Origin: an uncultured Muribaculaceae bacterium
Lineage (GTDB): Bacteria; Bacteroidota; Bacteroidia; Bacteroidales; Muribaculaceae
Length of the DNA stretch: 64,000 bases
Assembly: GCA_910578035.1 (NCBI GenBank)
Contig: CAJTOB010000005.1
Location: 1 to 64,000, forward strand
Direction of reading: 5' to 3'
In this document: piece by piece, positions 51,999-60,264 of the stretch
Position numbering within the stretch: the first letter of the stretch is position 1
Layout of the letters: each line of letters opens with the position of its first letter
Position numbers and translations under genes: made by a program
The notes under the pieces: generated by a model
The model's input: only the letters and a program-made list of their open reading frames with translations
Databases searched by the model: none
Told to the model about the DNA's origin: nothing

Positions 51999-52829
51999 TT
52001 ACTTCTTTTTTCTTCTCTCGATGATGTACTTGTTCGACTGCTTCTTGGGCGTACGAGTCTTAAGGCCCTTGCTGTAGAGACCCTTGCGCGAACGGGGATG
52101 ACCACCGGAAGCGCGGCCTTCACCACCACCCATGGGGTGATCGACAGGGTTCATAACAACACCGCGGTTGTGCGGACGACGGCCGAGCCAGCGGCTGCGG
52201 CCAGCCTTGCCTGAACGCTCGAGAGAGTGCTCGCTGTTGCCGACAGTGCCGACAGTAGCCTTGCACTCGGCGAGCACCTTGCGGGTTTCGCCAGAAGGCA
52301 ATTTGATGATAGCGTAGTTCCCTTCGCGGGAAATGAGCTGGGCGAAAGTGCCGGCAGAACGTGCCATGAAGGCACCCTGGCCGGGACGAAGTTCGATGCA
52401 GTGGATAAGGGTACCGACGGGAATCTTGCTCAGGGGAAGTGCGTTTCCTACTTCGGGAGCGGCTTCGGGGCCACTGAGCACTTTTGTACCTACTTCAAGG
52501 CCGTTGGGGGCGATGATGTAGGTTTTAACGCCGTCTACGTAGTACAGCAGAGCGATGCGGGCCGAGCGGTTGGGGTCGTACTCGATGCTCTTTACTACAG
52601 CGGGGATTCCGTCGCGGTTTCTCTTAAAGTCTATGAAGCGGTATTGGCGCTTGTGACCTCCGCCAAGGTATCGGGTGGTAAGGTGGCCTTCGTTGTTACG
52701 GCCGCCGGAGGAGCGCTTGCCGACTGTAAGAGATTTTTCCGGTGTCGTAGCAGTGATGGTACCTTTGAAAACACCGATAACTTTGTGACGCTGCCCGGGG
52801 GTTGTGGGCTTGAATTTTCTTACTGCCAT
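51999..52829 (-). CDS. rplB: 50S ribosomal protein L2
   Basis: 276 aa; one of the proteins nearest the peptidyl transferase centre. The conserved loop RGVVMNPVDHPMGGGEGRAS, containing the essential His, and KPTTPGQRHK at the N-terminus are seen. Confidence 0.98.
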   Translation of the reverse strand: MAVRKFKPTTPGQRHKVIGVFKGTITATTPEKSLTVGKRSSGGRNNEGHLTTRYLGGGHKRQYRFIDFKRNRDGIPAVVKSIEYDPNRSARIALLYYVDGVKTYIIAPNGLEVGTKVLSGPEAAPEVGNALPLSKIPVGTLIHCIELRPGQGAFMARSAGTFAQLISREGNYAIIKLPSGETRKVLAECKATVGTVGNSEHSLERSGKAGRSRWLGRRPHNRGVVMNPVDHPMGGGEGRASGGHPRSRKGLYSKGLKTRTPKKQSNKYIIERRKKK

Positions 52830-52835
52830 TGTTGC

Positions 52836-53126
52836 TTAGATGTTGCTGAAGAATTCGATGGACTGGCCTTCGGCTACTGTTACGTAAGCCTTTTTCCATG
52901 CGGCTGTCTTGCCGCGGAGGAGGCCGCTCTTAGTCCAGCGCGACTTGTTCTTGCCGCGCATGTTCGCGGTATTTACGCTTGTCACCTTCACACCGTATAT
53001 ATCCTCGACAAGTGCCTTGATCTGGTACTTGTTGGCATCGGGGGATACGCGGAAAGTATAGCAATTGCGCTTTTCAGAAAGCTTGGTTGCTCTTTCGGTG
53101 ATGATCGGTTTGATAGTTATATCCAT
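52836..53126 (-). CDS. rplW: 50S ribosomal protein L23
   Basis: 96 aa; docking site for trigger factor and SRP at the tunnel exit. MDITIKPIITERATKLSEKR and YQIKALVEDIYGVKVTSVNT fit. Six bases before rplB. Confidence 0.97.
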   Translation of the reverse strand: MDITIKPIITERATKLSEKRNCYTFRVSPDANKYQIKALVEDIYGVKVTSVNTANMRGKNKSRWTKSGLLRGKTAAWKKAYVTVAEGQSIEFFSNI

Positions 53127-53146
53127 TTTGTTTCCTCCGTGGGTGC

Positions 53147-53764
53147 TTAGATGTTGTTAATGACCTCAACACCGGCCTTGTCAAGGATAAGGACGTTGTT
53201 GTTGAGGACTGCATACGTATTAATGTCCGACGCAGTCATAAGTTTAGCGTCGGGCACATTTCGCATAGACAAATATACGTTATTATTCTTGTCCGCTAAA
53301 ACGAGAAGCACCTTTTTGCCGTCAACTTTGAGATTTTTAGCAAAATTTATGAATTCTTTAGTTTTAGGGGCTTCGAAATTGAGCGTATCGACCACGATGA
53401 TCTCGCCGGCAGCTGCCTTGAGCGAGAGAGCCGAACGACGTGCGAGGTCTTTGAGCTTCTTGTTGAGTTTGAAGCGGTAGTCACGGGGACGGGGACCGAA
53501 TACACGGCCACCACCTACGAGGACGGGCGAGTTGATGTCGCCGATACGGCTGCCGCCGCCGCCTTTCTGCTTGTGGAGCTTGCGGGTAGAACCGCTCACT
53601 TCGCTACGTTCCTTGCTCTTATGAGTACCCTGACGCTGGTTGGCGAGGTACTGCTTCACATCGAGATAGAGGGCGTGCTCGTTGGGCTCGATGGCGAAAA
53701 CTTCGTCATTGAGTGTCACGCGGCCTGTTTCCTGGCCTTGCTGATTGTAAAGTGCGAGTTCCAT
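53147..53764 (-). CDS. rplD: 50S ribosomal protein L4
   Basis: 205 aa; its tunnel loop appears as RSEVSGSTRKLHKQKGGGGS followed by RIGDINSPVLVGGGRVFGPR. In enteric bacteria L4 also represses its operon; no L4 target can be identified here. Confidence 0.98.
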   Translation of the reverse strand: MELALYNQQGQETGRVTLNDEVFAIEPNEHALYLDVKQYLANQRQGTHKSKERSEVSGSTRKLHKQKGGGGSRIGDINSPVLVGGGRVFGPRPRDYRFKLNKKLKDLARRSALSLKAAAGEIIVVDTLNFEAPKTKEFINFAKNLKVDGKKVLLVLADKNNNVYLSMRNVPDAKLMTASDINTYAVLNNNVLILDKAGVEVINNI

Positions 53765-53765
53765 G

Positions 53766-54383
53766 TTACTTTTCGATTAAAACGATTGAACCCTTGCTGC
53801 CGGGGATGGAGCCCTTAATCATGATGAGGTTGTGCTCGGGTATTACTTTGATGACCTGAAGGTTCTGGACAGTCACGCGCTCGTTGCCTGTCTGGCCGGC
53901 CATGCGCATGCCTTTGAAGACCTTTGCGGGGTAGGAGCAGGCGCCTACCGAGCCGGGTGCGCGGAGACGGTTGTGCTGGCCGTGTGTGCTCTGGCCCACA
54001 CCGCCGAAGCCATGGCGCTTAACAACGCCCTGGAAGCCCTTACCTTTGGAGATGCCTACAACGTCGACGAAGTCAGCTTCGGTGAAGAAGTCTGCACCGA
54101 TGGTGTCGCCTGTCTTGTAGCTGTCACCAAATCCTTTGAACTCGGCCAAGTGGCGCTTGGGAGTTACTCCGGCTTTGCGGAAGTGACCGAGCTCGGGCTG
54201 TGTGAGGTGCTTTTCTTTCTGCTCCTCGAAACCTAGCTGGAGGGCGGCATAGCCGTCATTTTCCACAGTCTTAACCTGAGTAACGACACAAGGACCTACT
54301 TCGATAACAGTGCACGGCACATTGCGGCCGTCGGCACTGAAAACGGATGTCATTCCGATTTTCTTTCCAATTAATCCTGGCAT
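53766..54383 (-). CDS. rplC: 50S ribosomal protein L3
   Basis: Start set at MPGLIGKKIGMTSVFSADG; the frame extends 25 residues upstream but that part overlaps rpsJ. 205 aa with GFQGVVKRHGFGGVGQSTHG, the loop that reaches the peptidyl transferase centre, and the GSVGACSYPAKVFKGMRMAG segment. Confidence 0.97.
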   Translation of the reverse strand: MPGLIGKKIGMTSVFSADGRNVPCTVIEVGPCVVTQVKTVENDGYAALQLGFEEQKEKHLTQPELGHFRKAGVTPKRHLAEFKGFGDSYKTGDTIGADFFTEADFVDVVGISKGKGFQGVVKRHGFGGVGQSTHGQHNRLRAPGSVGACSYPAKVFKGMRMAGQTGNERVTVQNLQVIKVIPEHNLIMIKGSIPGSKGSIVLIEK

Positions 54384-54435
54384 TTCTCTGTTAATTTGAT
54401 ATTGTTGTTTGTATGAGGTGTCTTTATGTTTGCTC

Positions 54436-54741
54436 TTAGCACTTGATTTCGACTTCAACGCCGCTGGGGAGTTCGAGCTTCATGAGAGCGTCGACGATTT
54501 TGGGAGTAGCGTTGTAGATGTCGATGAGGCGCTTGTAGCTGCTGAGCTGGAACTGCTCGCGGCTCTTCTTGTTAACGAAGGTTGAGCGGTTGACGGTGAA
54601 GATACGCTTGTGGGTGGGCAGGGGGATAGGACCGCTGATGACCGCGCCGATGCTCTTCACTGTCTTTACGATCTTCTCTGCGCTTTTGTCGACGAGAGTG
54701 TGGTCGTAAGATTTAAGTTTGATACGGATAACGGGATTCAT
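54436..54741 (-). CDS. rpsJ: 30S ribosomal protein S10
   Basis: 101 aa; also an antitermination factor (NusE) in other bacteria. IRIKLKSYDHTLVDKSAEKI and GPIPLPTHKRIFTVNRSTFV are diagnostic. It directly follows fusA, with no tuf gene between them. Confidence 0.98.
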   Translation of the reverse strand: MNPVIRIKLKSYDHTLVDKSAEKIVKTVKSIGAVISGPIPLPTHKRIFTVNRSTFVNKKSREQFQLSSYKRLIDIYNATPKIVDALMKLELPSGVEVEIKC

Positions 54742-54761
54742 ATAGAGTTGTTATTTTTATT

Positions 54762-56888
54762 TTATTTAAGAAGGTCTACACGGCCCTGGCATTCGGTGAG
54801 CACTTCCTTGGCAATCGAGCTCGATACTTCGGAGTAGTGCGAGAAGCTCATGGTTGAGGTTGCACGGCCAGAGGTGATGGTACGGAGGGCTGTCACGTAA
54901 CCGAACATTTCGGCCAGAGGAGCCTTTGCCTTAACCACACGTGCGCCTGAACGGCTGCTTTCCATGCCTTCTACCTGACCGCGGCGCTTGTTGAGGTCGG
55001 AGATAACGTCGCCCATCGATTCTTCGGGGGTAACGACTTCGATCTTCATGATAGGCTCAAGAAGAACGGGACCGGCCTTTTCGCAGGCTTTCTTGAATGC
55101 CTGGATTGCGCAGAGTTCGAACGAAAGCTGGTCGGAGTCAACGGGGTGGAACGAACCGTCGATAACGGTAACCTTGAGGTGTTCCACGGGGTATCCGGCA
55201 AGCACACCGTTCTTCATCGCGGTAGTGAAGCCCTTCTGGATAGAGGGAATGAATTCCTTGGGAATGTTACCGCCCTTAACTTCGTCTACAAACTGGAGGT
55301 TGCCTTCGAAGCCTTCGTCAACGGGTTCGACACGAACGATGATGTCGGCGAATTTACCGCGGCCACCGGTCTGCTTCTTGAATACTTCGCGGAGCTCGAC
55401 GGGGCGAGTGATAGCTTCTTTGTATGTAACCTGAGGACGACCCTGGTTGCACTCTACCTTGAATTCGCGGCGGAGACGGTCGATGATGATGTCGAGGTGA
55501 AGCTCGCCCATACCGGAGATAACGGTCTGGCCGGTTTCTTCGTTTGTCTGCACGCGGAAGGTGGGGTCTTCTTCGGCAAGTTTCTGGAGGCCTACGCCGA
55601 GCTTGTCGAGGTCCTTCTGAGTCTTGGGCTCTACAGCGATACCAATCACGGGTTCGGGGAATTCCATAGCTTCGAGAACTATGGGAGCGTCTTCAGAGCA
55701 AAGAGTATCACCTGTGCGGATATCCTTGAAGCCTACACCGGCACCGATATCACCGCAACCGATTTTCTCCATCGGGTTCTGCTTGTTGGAGTGCATCTGG
55801 AAGAGACGGCTCACACGCTCTTTCTTGCCCGAACGTGCGTTGAACACGTAAGAACCGGCGTTGAGGTCGCCCGAGTAAACGCGGAAGAAGCACAGACGGC
55901 CAACATAGGGGTCGGTAGCAATCTTGAACGCGAGAGCGCACATGGGAGCGTCGCTCGAGGGTTCGCGGGTGATAATTTCATCGGGATTGTCAACAGAACG
56001 GCCTTCGATAGCACCACTGTCAACGGGACTGGGAAGGTATGAGCAGACAGCGTCGAGGAGGCACTGTACGCCTTTGTTCTTGAACGAAGAACCGCAAATC
56101 ATCGGAACGAGGTCCATCGAAAGGGTAGCCTTGCGGAGAGCGCGCTTGATTTCCTCTACAGTGATTGTAGAAGGATCGTCGAAGTACTTGGCCATGAGGT
56201 CGTCGTCGTATTCGGCGATTTTTTCAAGCATTTTGTCGCGCCACTGTTCTGCTTCTTCCTGCAACGAAGCGGGAATTTCTTCTACAGAATAGTCGGCACC
56301 CATGGTCTCGTCGTGCCAGAAGATAGCCTTCATCTGAATGAGGTCGACAACACCCTTGAATGTTTCTTCAGCACCGATAGGTATCTGAATAGGACAGGGA
56401 TTTGCGCCGAGCACGTCCTGAAGCTGGCGTACCACTTCGAAGAAGTTGGCACCCGAGCGGTCCATCTTGTTTACGTATCCGATACGGGGTACGTTATACT
56501 TGTCAGCCTGGCGCCATACTGTTTCGCTCTGGGGCTCAACACCACCTACAGCACAGAAAGCAGCAACGGCACCGTCGAGTACACGGAGCGAACGCTCTAC
56601 TTCGACAGTAAAGTCGACGTGTCCCGGGGTGTCAATCAGGTTGATTTTATATTTTTCATCATTATACTTCCAGAAAGTAGTGGTAGCGGCCGAGGTGATG
56701 GTAATGCCTCGTTCCTGCTCCTGCTCCATCCAGTCCATGGTGGCGGCACCGTCGTGCACCTCACCGATTTTGTGCGTAAGGCCTGTATAGAAAAGGATAC
56801 GCTCCGATGTGGTGGTTTTGCCGGCGTCGATGTGAGCCATGATGCCGATGTTGCGGGTATACTTAAGAAGTTCGTCAGATTTTGCCAT
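54762..56888 (-). CDS. fusA: elongation factor G
   Basis: Translocation GTPase, 708 aa. The G domain shows AHIDAGKTTTSERILFYTG, the switch II DTPGHVDFT and NKMDRSG; domains II-V follow with GMGELHLDIIIDRLRREF and the end typical of EF-G. Position between rpsG and rpsJ is that of the str operon, without tuf. Confidence 0.98.
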   Translation of the reverse strand: MAKSDELLKYTRNIGIMAHIDAGKTTTSERILFYTGLTHKIGEVHDGAATMDWMEQEQERGITITSAATTTFWKYNDEKYKINLIDTPGHVDFTVEVERSLRVLDGAVAAFCAVGGVEPQSETVWRQADKYNVPRIGYVNKMDRSGANFFEVVRQLQDVLGANPCPIQIPIGAEETFKGVVDLIQMKAIFWHDETMGADYSVEEIPASLQEEAEQWRDKMLEKIAEYDDDLMAKYFDDPSTITVEEIKRALRKATLSMDLVPMICGSSFKNKGVQCLLDAVCSYLPSPVDSGAIEGRSVDNPDEIITREPSSDAPMCALAFKIATDPYVGRLCFFRVYSGDLNAGSYVFNARSGKKERVSRLFQMHSNKQNPMEKIGCGDIGAGVGFKDIRTGDTLCSEDAPIVLEAMEFPEPVIGIAVEPKTQKDLDKLGVGLQKLAEEDPTFRVQTNEETGQTVISGMGELHLDIIIDRLRREFKVECNQGRPQVTYKEAITRPVELREVFKKQTGGRGKFADIIVRVEPVDEGFEGNLQFVDEVKGGNIPKEFIPSIQKGFTTAMKNGVLAGYPVEHLKVTVIDGSFHPVDSDQLSFELCAIQAFKKACEKAGPVLLEPIMKIEVVTPEESMGDVISDLNKRRGQVEGMESSRSGARVVKAKAPLAEMFGYVTALRTITSGRATSTMSFSHYSEVSSSIAKEVLTECQGRVDLLK

Positions 56889-56927
56889 TTTAGGAATATC
56901 TATTGGATTATCAACTAAAGAATAGGC

Positions 56928-57404
56928 TTAGAAGCGGAAGTGAGCGAAAGCACGGTTGGCCTCGGCCATCTTGTGCATGTCTTCTTTGCGCTTGAAAGCA
57001 CCGCCCTGCTGGTTGAATGCGTCGACGATTTCAGCGGCGAGCTTGTCGGCCATCGTCTTGCCACCACGTTTGCGGGCATAGAGAATTAGATTCTTCATTG
57101 ATATCGATTCCTTGCGGTCGGCACGGATTTCGGTAGGAACCTGAAAGGTTGCACCGCCTACACGGCGGCTCTTAACTTCTACCTGCGGAGTGACGTTCTC
57201 GAGCGCTTTTTTCCAAATATCGAGTGCGCTGAGTTCTTCGTTGGGCAGTTTCGACTTCACAGTCTGAAGTGCGTCGTAGAAGATGGTGAAGGCGGTATTT
57301 TTCTTACCGTCGTACATAAGGTGGTTGACGAATTTCGTCACTCGCACGTCATTGAAAACGGGATCGGGGAGAACGATCCGTTTCTTAGGCTTTGACTTTC
57401 TCAT
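56928..57404 (-). CDS. rpsG: 30S ribosomal protein S7
   Basis: 158 aa, head assembly initiator. MRKSKPKKRIVLPDPVFNDV, the GGATFQVPTEIRADRKESIS segment and the end KMAEANRAFAHFRF match. In enteric bacteria S7 regulates the str operon through the rpsL-rpsG spacer, which here is 190 bases. Confidence 0.98.
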   Translation of the reverse strand: MRKSKPKKRIVLPDPVFNDVRVTKFVNHLMYDGKKNTAFTIFYDALQTVKSKLPNEELSALDIWKKALENVTPQVEVKSRRVGGATFQVPTEIRADRKESISMKNLILYARKRGGKTMADKLAAEIVDAFNQQGGAFKRKEDMHKMAEANRAFAHFRF

Positions 57405-57594
57405 TAGAGTTGTCTCGGTGTTGTTGTTTTTGATTGCTTGGTTGCTTGCTTCGTTATTCTTCAGCCATGGCGACCTCTGTCGCGGGCTTACTCAACCAAA
57501 AGAGTAGCTGCAAGAAATGCAAAAACGAGTTTAAAATTAATTGTTTAATCTCGCGGTGCGTTCAGATTCGCTTCACCCGCCTTAAAAAGGCAGA
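57405..57594 (-). promoter_or_regulatory. rpsL-rpsG spacer with hairpins
   Basis: A 190-base spacer. Visible pieces are a small GCCTT/AAGGC palindrome (57581-57593) two bases after the rpsL stop and a GCGAC/GTCGC hairpin with a 4-base loop (57470-57483). By analogy with the enteric str operon an S7 target would be expected here; the sequence alone does not prove it. Confidence 0.4.
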
Positions 57595-57984
57595 TTACTT
57601 CTTGGCTGCACCGGCCTTGGGACGCTTGGCTCCGTATTTGGAACGACGCTGTGTGCGGTCCTTCACCCCTGCGGTATCGAGAGTACCACGAACGATGTGA
57701 TAGCGTACACCGGGAAGGTCCTTAACACGACCGCCACGAACGAGCACGATTGAGTGTTCCTGCAGATTGTGGCCTTCGCCGGGAATGTAGGAGTTCACTT
57801 CCTTGCCATTGGTGAGACGGACACGGGCAACTTTACGCATTGCCGAGTTAGGTTTCTTGGGGGTGGTGGTGTACACACGCACACATACGCCGCGACGCTG
57901 GGGGCACGAGTCGAGAGCGGGGCTCTTGCTCTTGTCTTCCAGACGAACGCGTCCTTTGCGTACTAATTGCTGAATACTGGGCAT
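57595..57984 (-). CDS. rpsL: 30S ribosomal protein S12
   Basis: 129 aa, decoding-centre protein. MPSIQQLVRKGR, TTPKKPNSAMRKVARVRLTN and RGGRVKDLPGVRYHIVRG are seen. The lysines in PKKPNS and RVKDLPG, where streptomycin-resistance changes arise, are wild type. First gene of the whole cluster. Confidence 0.98.
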   Translation of the reverse strand: MPSIQQLVRKGRVRLEDKSKSPALDSCPQRRGVCVRVYTTTPKKPNSAMRKVARVRLTNGKEVNSYIPGEGHNLQEHSIVLVRGGRVKDLPGVRYHIVRGTLDTAGVKDRTQRRSKYGAKRPKAGAAKK

Positions 57985-58043
57985 CTTAGTTTGTTTGTGT
58001 TGTTACTTATAGTATTTCTTTGTTCGTTTTCTCGTTTTTGTGC

Positions 58044-58147
58044 GAAGAGCCCACAGTTCAACCCGTAGGATTTACACGCCTACAACATCGCCCATTGCAT
58101 TATCATTCAACAGATTAGCAACGGAGCGACATGTGCGCATGCTCTTC
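58044..58147 (-). promoter_or_regulatory. structured 5' leader of the rpsL operon
   Basis: The leader is about 160 bases. GAAGAGC at its very 5' end (58141-58147) is exactly complementary to GCTCTTC (58044-58050), closing a domain of about 100 bases. Inside is a GTAGG/CCTAC hairpin (58065-58083). The rest up to the start codon is A-rich and unpaired. This is a good candidate for a ribosomal-protein-sensing leader; the ligand is unknown. Confidence 0.55.
58072..58140 (-). CDS. possible 22-residue leader peptide of the str operon
   Basis: A short frame opens with ATG about 8 bases after the predicted transcription start and runs 22 codons to a TAA placed inside the loop of the GTAGG/CCTAC hairpin. 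It starts MRTCRSVANLL and ends GDVVGV. The frame could be chance (a frame of this length is not rare), but its place at the mRNA 5' end and within the paired domain suggests that its translation would change the fold. Confidence 0.3.
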   Translation of the reverse strand: MRTCRSVANLLNDNAMGDVVGV

Positions 58148-58154
58148 AACGCCG

Positions 58155-58186
58155 CAAAATTACTAATTATTTCGCTAACTACCAAA
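58155..58186 (-). promoter_or_regulatory. promoter of the rpsL-rplQ cluster
   Basis: Minus-strand TTTG (58183-58186), 20-base spacer, TAATTTTG (58155-58162): a full match to the Bacteroidetes promoter. Transcription would begin near 58148, leaving about 160 bases of leader. Confidence 0.72.
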
Positions 58187-58279
58187 CATTTTAGCCCTTT
58201 TTCGCGCAAAAATTTTTCAAAGAAAAAGATAGCGGCAAAATCAGGCATCGTCGGAACAGTTCCTGCACCGAATAAGCTC

Positions 58280-59608
58280 TTACTTACCGATACTCAAGAC
58301 CCGCTCCCAAATGAGCTCCACAAACGACCGCGCGTCGGGCGCCATATAATCGACTCCGCCATAGTTCACATGGCCGCCGTCAGCCATAGAGCCTAACACC
58401 CAATAATTTTGCAAAGATTTCTCAAGTGTGAAACAGCGAACACGGTCACCGTCCGGCATAAAAGCCACATACCTGCACATCGGAATCTCATCAGGCACGG
58501 GAAAAGTCCATACATACACCTCCCGGCCTCCGACCTCATGCTTGCTCACATCAATTTCGGCCGCCGCAAAAGGAGAGCGCACTCCGTTTGCAGCCGCAAT
58601 CTCATTGTTGATAGACCCGGGAGAACCAAAAAGCCAGTCCGGAGCCCCTATCTCATTTACTTGCGCGCCTACAGCCGGCAACCATCTGAAGAAATAGTCG
58701 TATGGTCTCATCGGCGGCGTCTGAATATCACTCTCGAGACCGGCCGCCCACTCTTTGGACTGCGAGTCGACACAGTCTGATTCGGCAATGTCGCGACAAG
58801 CCTTCAAAGCCGCCGTCGTATCGCCTTGCAGATAATACAGATACGCTATATTATAGCGAACGAGCCCGTCGCATGGCCGCAGTTCAACAGCTCGCCGCAT
58901 ATATGCGATAGCAGCCCCGGCATCGCCCGATTCAAACGACATTGCGCCCATCAGATTGAGAAGTTCCACATTTTCAGGAAAACGAGCCAAAGCCTTGTCG
59001 CCGAGAGCGGCTGCAACAGCCAACGAAGCCGAATCGCCGTCCATATAAATATCGCGCACATAATCGAAAGCCGCATCTGAAACGATGCTGTCAGCCGACG
59101 CGCCCAGAGTCTCACAGCCCGTCCAGAGCCAATTCCGCCCGGAGTCTGTCAATACACCTTCCACCACAGACGAGACCATGTTCCAGCGATGAAAACAGCC
59201 GGCCGCAGCCGCTTTGCCGAGCCGAAAATCGAGTCTGTCGGGAAATGCAGCAATTCCTCTGTCGATCTCAGCCATAGCGAGCTCATAGACAGAATCATTG
59301 CGAATCTGCCGCTCGGCAAGCGACCCCACTACCCTACCCGAAGAATCTGAAAGAATCAACGCGTCACCACCGGGAAGCGTATCGCCAGACAACTCTATGT
59401 ACGAACTCTGAGCACGGTTAAAAAGCAGATTGAACCTCGCCGGATACAACTCAGGGTCTGCAGAATCCGACGCTTCCCAAAGTCTGAGCAAACTATCGGC
59501 CGCTTCAAGACGCCCGTCTCTTATTGCAGAATTGAACTCCGACGTATAATCAGTCGCAAAACAAGCAAGAGCGACAGCAGCCAAAGAAGAGAACAACAAC
59601 TTTTTCAT
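58280..59608 (-). CDS. secreted TPR-like protein of unknown function
   Basis: 442 aa with a signal peptide (MKKLLFSSLAAVALACFA; the Cys at 16 may make it a lipoprotein). The central part (about 110-290) is helical with TPR-like pairs (LGDKALARFPENVELLNLMG, AIAYMRRAVELRPCDGLVRY). The last 140 residues form a separate domain (EIDVSKHEVGGREVYVWTFP, MADGGHVNYGGVDYMAPDAR) that I do not recognise. It faces the radical SAM pair divergently and lies upstream of nothing on its strand except the ribosomal cluster, which has its own promoter. Envelope location is likely, role unknown. Confidence 0.75.
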   Translation of the reverse strand: MKKLLFSSLAAVALACFATDYTSEFNSAIRDGRLEAADSLLRLWEASDSADPELYPARFNLLFNRAQSSYIELSGDTLPGGDALILSDSSGRVVGSLAERQIRNDSVYELAMAEIDRGIAAFPDRLDFRLGKAAAAGCFHRWNMVSSVVEGVLTDSGRNWLWTGCETLGASADSIVSDAAFDYVRDIYMDGDSASLAVAAALGDKALARFPENVELLNLMGAMSFESGDAGAAIAYMRRAVELRPCDGLVRYNIAYLYYLQGDTTAALKACRDIAESDCVDSQSKEWAAGLESDIQTPPMRPYDYFFRWLPAVGAQVNEIGAPDWLFGSPGSINNEIAAANGVRSPFAAAEIDVSKHEVGGREVYVWTFPVPDEIPMCRYVAFMPDGDRVRCFTLEKSLQNYWVLGSMADGGHVNYGGVDYMAPDARSFVELIWERVLSIGK

Positions 59609-59627
59609 AGCACAATATTTTATCTGC

Positions 59628-59658
59628 CAAATATAAGCATTTTACACCACTGCGCCAA
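59628..59658 (-). promoter_or_regulatory. promoter of the TPR-like gene
   Basis: Minus-strand TTG (59656-59658), about 20 bases, TATATTTG (59628-59635). Lies 20 bases before the start codon. Confidence 0.55.
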
Positions 59659-59826
59659 GAAACATGAAGCCTCGGTAAATGTTAAATATAATTAAAACAT
59701 CTATTCGTTATGCAATAGACAAGCACTCCGATAATCATTAATACAAACGCCTTCATTCATCTTACCTTAGAGGTTGTTTAATAAGCTCTTAATTCTTGCA
59801 AACGCAAGCCAACCCACTCCGACGCC

Positions 59827-60264
59827 ATGAAGAAAATCACATTTAAGACAAGCCAGATTATCTCAAGCATGATTGCAGGCACCCTGTCTATGCTTGGTTT
59901 CTCAAGCTGCGACAATGCAGAATGCATGTACGGCACCCCTACCGGCCACTACGAAATAAAAGGAACAGTCACAGAGGAGTCCGGGCAGCCCGTAGAGGGA
60001 GCCAAGGTAATAATGCGCCACATAGGTAGAAATCATGTATTCACTGCTTATGGCGACACTGTCATCACAGATAGCAAAGGCGACTATATGCTGAAAACCG
60101 GCGGCTGGCCCGATAACAACATCCGGCTCGTCTGCAAACCCGAAGACAACGCCCTCGAAGCCGATTCCATAAATATGACTGTATCGTTCAAAGACAGCAA
60201 CGGCCCATGGAACGAAGGGACCGCCAGGGAAACCGTTGATTTCAGGCTCAAATTCAAGAAATGA
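59827..60264 (+). CDS. radical SAM-associated lipoprotein
   Basis: 145 aa. A long N-terminal signal ends at Cys28 (GFSSC), so the protein is predicted to be lipidated and exported. The mature part starts with DNAECMYGTPTGHYEIKGTV and has a carboxypeptidase-regulatory-like (transthyretin-type) beta fold: GTVTEESGQPVEGAKVIMR, TDSKGDYMLKTGGWPDNN. Its stop overlaps the start of the radical SAM gene (ATGA). This pair matches what I recall as the 'rSAM/lipoprotein system' of Bacteroidetes, in which the lipoprotein is the supposed substrate of the enzyme. The modification is unknown. Confidence 0.85.
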   Translation: MKKITFKTSQIISSMIAGTLSMLGFSSCDNAECMYGTPTGHYEIKGTVTEESGQPVEGAKVIMRHIGRNHVFTAYGDTVITDSKGDYMLKTGGWPDNNIRLVCKPEDNALEADSINMTVSFKDSNGPWNEGTARETVDFRLKFKK

